Shown here piece after piece: positions 63,831-64,000 of a stretch of 64,000 bases of DNA. The translations under genes were made by a program, and so were the position numbers. This stretch comes from Ichthyophis bannanicus. Lineage: Eukaryota > Chordata > Amphibia > Gymnophiona > Ichthyophiidae. Every line of letters starts with the position of its first letter. Within the stretch, counting starts at the first letter, position 1. Under the pieces are notes generated by a model. That model was not told where the DNA came from. It searched no databases and was given only the letters and a program-made list of their open reading frames with translations. Where the stretch lies: contig CM066033.1 in NCBI GenBank assembly GCA_033557465.1, positions 707,143,637 to 707,207,636 of the forward strand, given 5' to 3'.

Positions 63831-64000
63831 CTATGGCAATAGCTGAGGCTCTGTTTACGCATTCAAAGGAGTCGAAAGCTGCACGGTTGGAGAATTTGGA
63901 GATATCCTGGGCATGTTTGAGCCCAGTGAGAAAGTTTTGCCTTTTATCTTCAGACATAAAAGGACTTAAAGTCTGCAAATGGTCAGTGACTTCTTTTAAG
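63466..64000 (-). CDS. DIRS-3 gag C-terminal part, continuing past the edge
   Basis: Open frame from the window edge to 63466: KHAQDISKFSNRAAFDSFEC, GVHRIAWLQASDLEIWVQDE, TGENLFGKDWQAKANQMDAE, then a Lys/Gln/Ala-rich basic tail ending PPQGL. It is close to DIRS-2 gag (29440-30423) over this length. The N-terminal finger must lie beyond base 64000. The next ORF (RT) overlaps its 3' end. Confidence 0.82.
   Translation of the reverse strand, partial: LKEVTDHLQTLSPFMSEDKRQNFLTGLKHAQDISKFSNRAAFDSFECVNRASAIAIGVHRIAWLQASDLEIWVQDELGNIPCTGENLFGKDWQAKANQMDAENSALDRLSKSTAAPANKRLFKKTPFSKKGRFYPAYGQRASSAAQFPTKRQQSSKQSKAKAARPAPAQQTQPPQGL

Larger units (their letters stand above)
60024..64000 (-). mobile_element. 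DIRS-3 retrotransposon, extends past the window edge
   Basis: Same family as DIRS-2: matching terminal repeat (60024-60260), internal complementary region (60300-60400), YR, RT-RNase H and gag on the minus strand. The left end AGCACAGTTACTTACCTG is the complement of the DIRS-2 right end. Coding regions have a few lesions. The 5' half of gag and left terminal repeat lie beyond base 64000. It is inserted in the old DIRS remnant. Confidence 0.92.

Noticed and set aside
1..64000. CRISPR arrays, bacterial operons, rRNA or tRNA genes
   Set aside because: No regularly spaced short repeats with spacers and no rRNA-like sequence; no tRNA cloverleaf was noticed, though tRNA-derived SINE fragments cannot be excluded by eye.

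Overview
This is vertebrate nuclear DNA, almost certainly amphibian. There are no bacterial-style operons. Nearly all coding potential belongs to transposable elements, in a mix typical of large amphibian genomes: DIRS and Ngaro tyrosine-recombinase retrotransposons, Penelope-like elements (PLEs), a Tx1/L1-type LINE, L2 and CR1-like LINEs, and small DNA transposons. A caecilian is my best guess, from general familiarity with the CR1-like tails and DIRS ends rather than from any search. One host exon is recognisable: the last coding exon of a DIP2 gene (probably DIP2B), minus strand, 45225-45477.

Left part (1-39139). A decayed DIRS element (1-4995) is followed by an L1-type LINE (about 6116-9601) whose ORF2 is cut by a 27.3 kb insertion and resumes at 36941-39139. 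The insertion is a PLE bounded by a 14-bp target-site duplication (9602-9615 and 36927-36940). The PLE was itself invaded three times: by an LTR-retroelement fragment (11039-13104) that carries a Tigger-like MITE (12381-12998); by a Ngaro element (13216-24799) that carries a nearly intact but 3'-truncated DIRS element (14751-19492, minus strand); and by a second DIRS element (28235-33834) abutting a CR1-like LINE (33835-35152). Nesting reaches four levels (L1 > PLE > Ngaro > DIRS). The PLE's two direct pseudo-LTR copies serve as each other's empty site, so the junctions can be placed to within a few bases.

Middle (39140-46960). This stretch is poor in transposons. It holds probable DIP2 3'UTR and downstream sequence, two short MITEs and the DIP2 exon. 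Everything to the right of 45477 should lie in the last intron of the DIP2 gene, because the gene runs right to left.

Right part (46700-64000). CR1-like fragments, a largely readable L2 LINE (about 50430-52565), a PLE 3' fragment with a GIY-YIG endonuclease (53163-54830), a rearranged PLE (54949-57149) inside a CR1-like remnant with a 15-bp target-site duplication, an old DIRS remnant (57483-60023), and a younger DIRS element (60024 to the window edge).

The most informative signals are the nested insertion history; a 16-bp inverted-arm motif (GTTAC-N6-GTAAC) at the ends and internal complementary region of diverged DIRS elements, a candidate recombinase core site; hammerhead-ribozyme-like motifs in PLE tails; two PLE target duplications that resemble each other; and long DIRS overlapping reading frames that stay open in diverged copies. 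Frames, domains and repeats were judged by eye; no database search was run.
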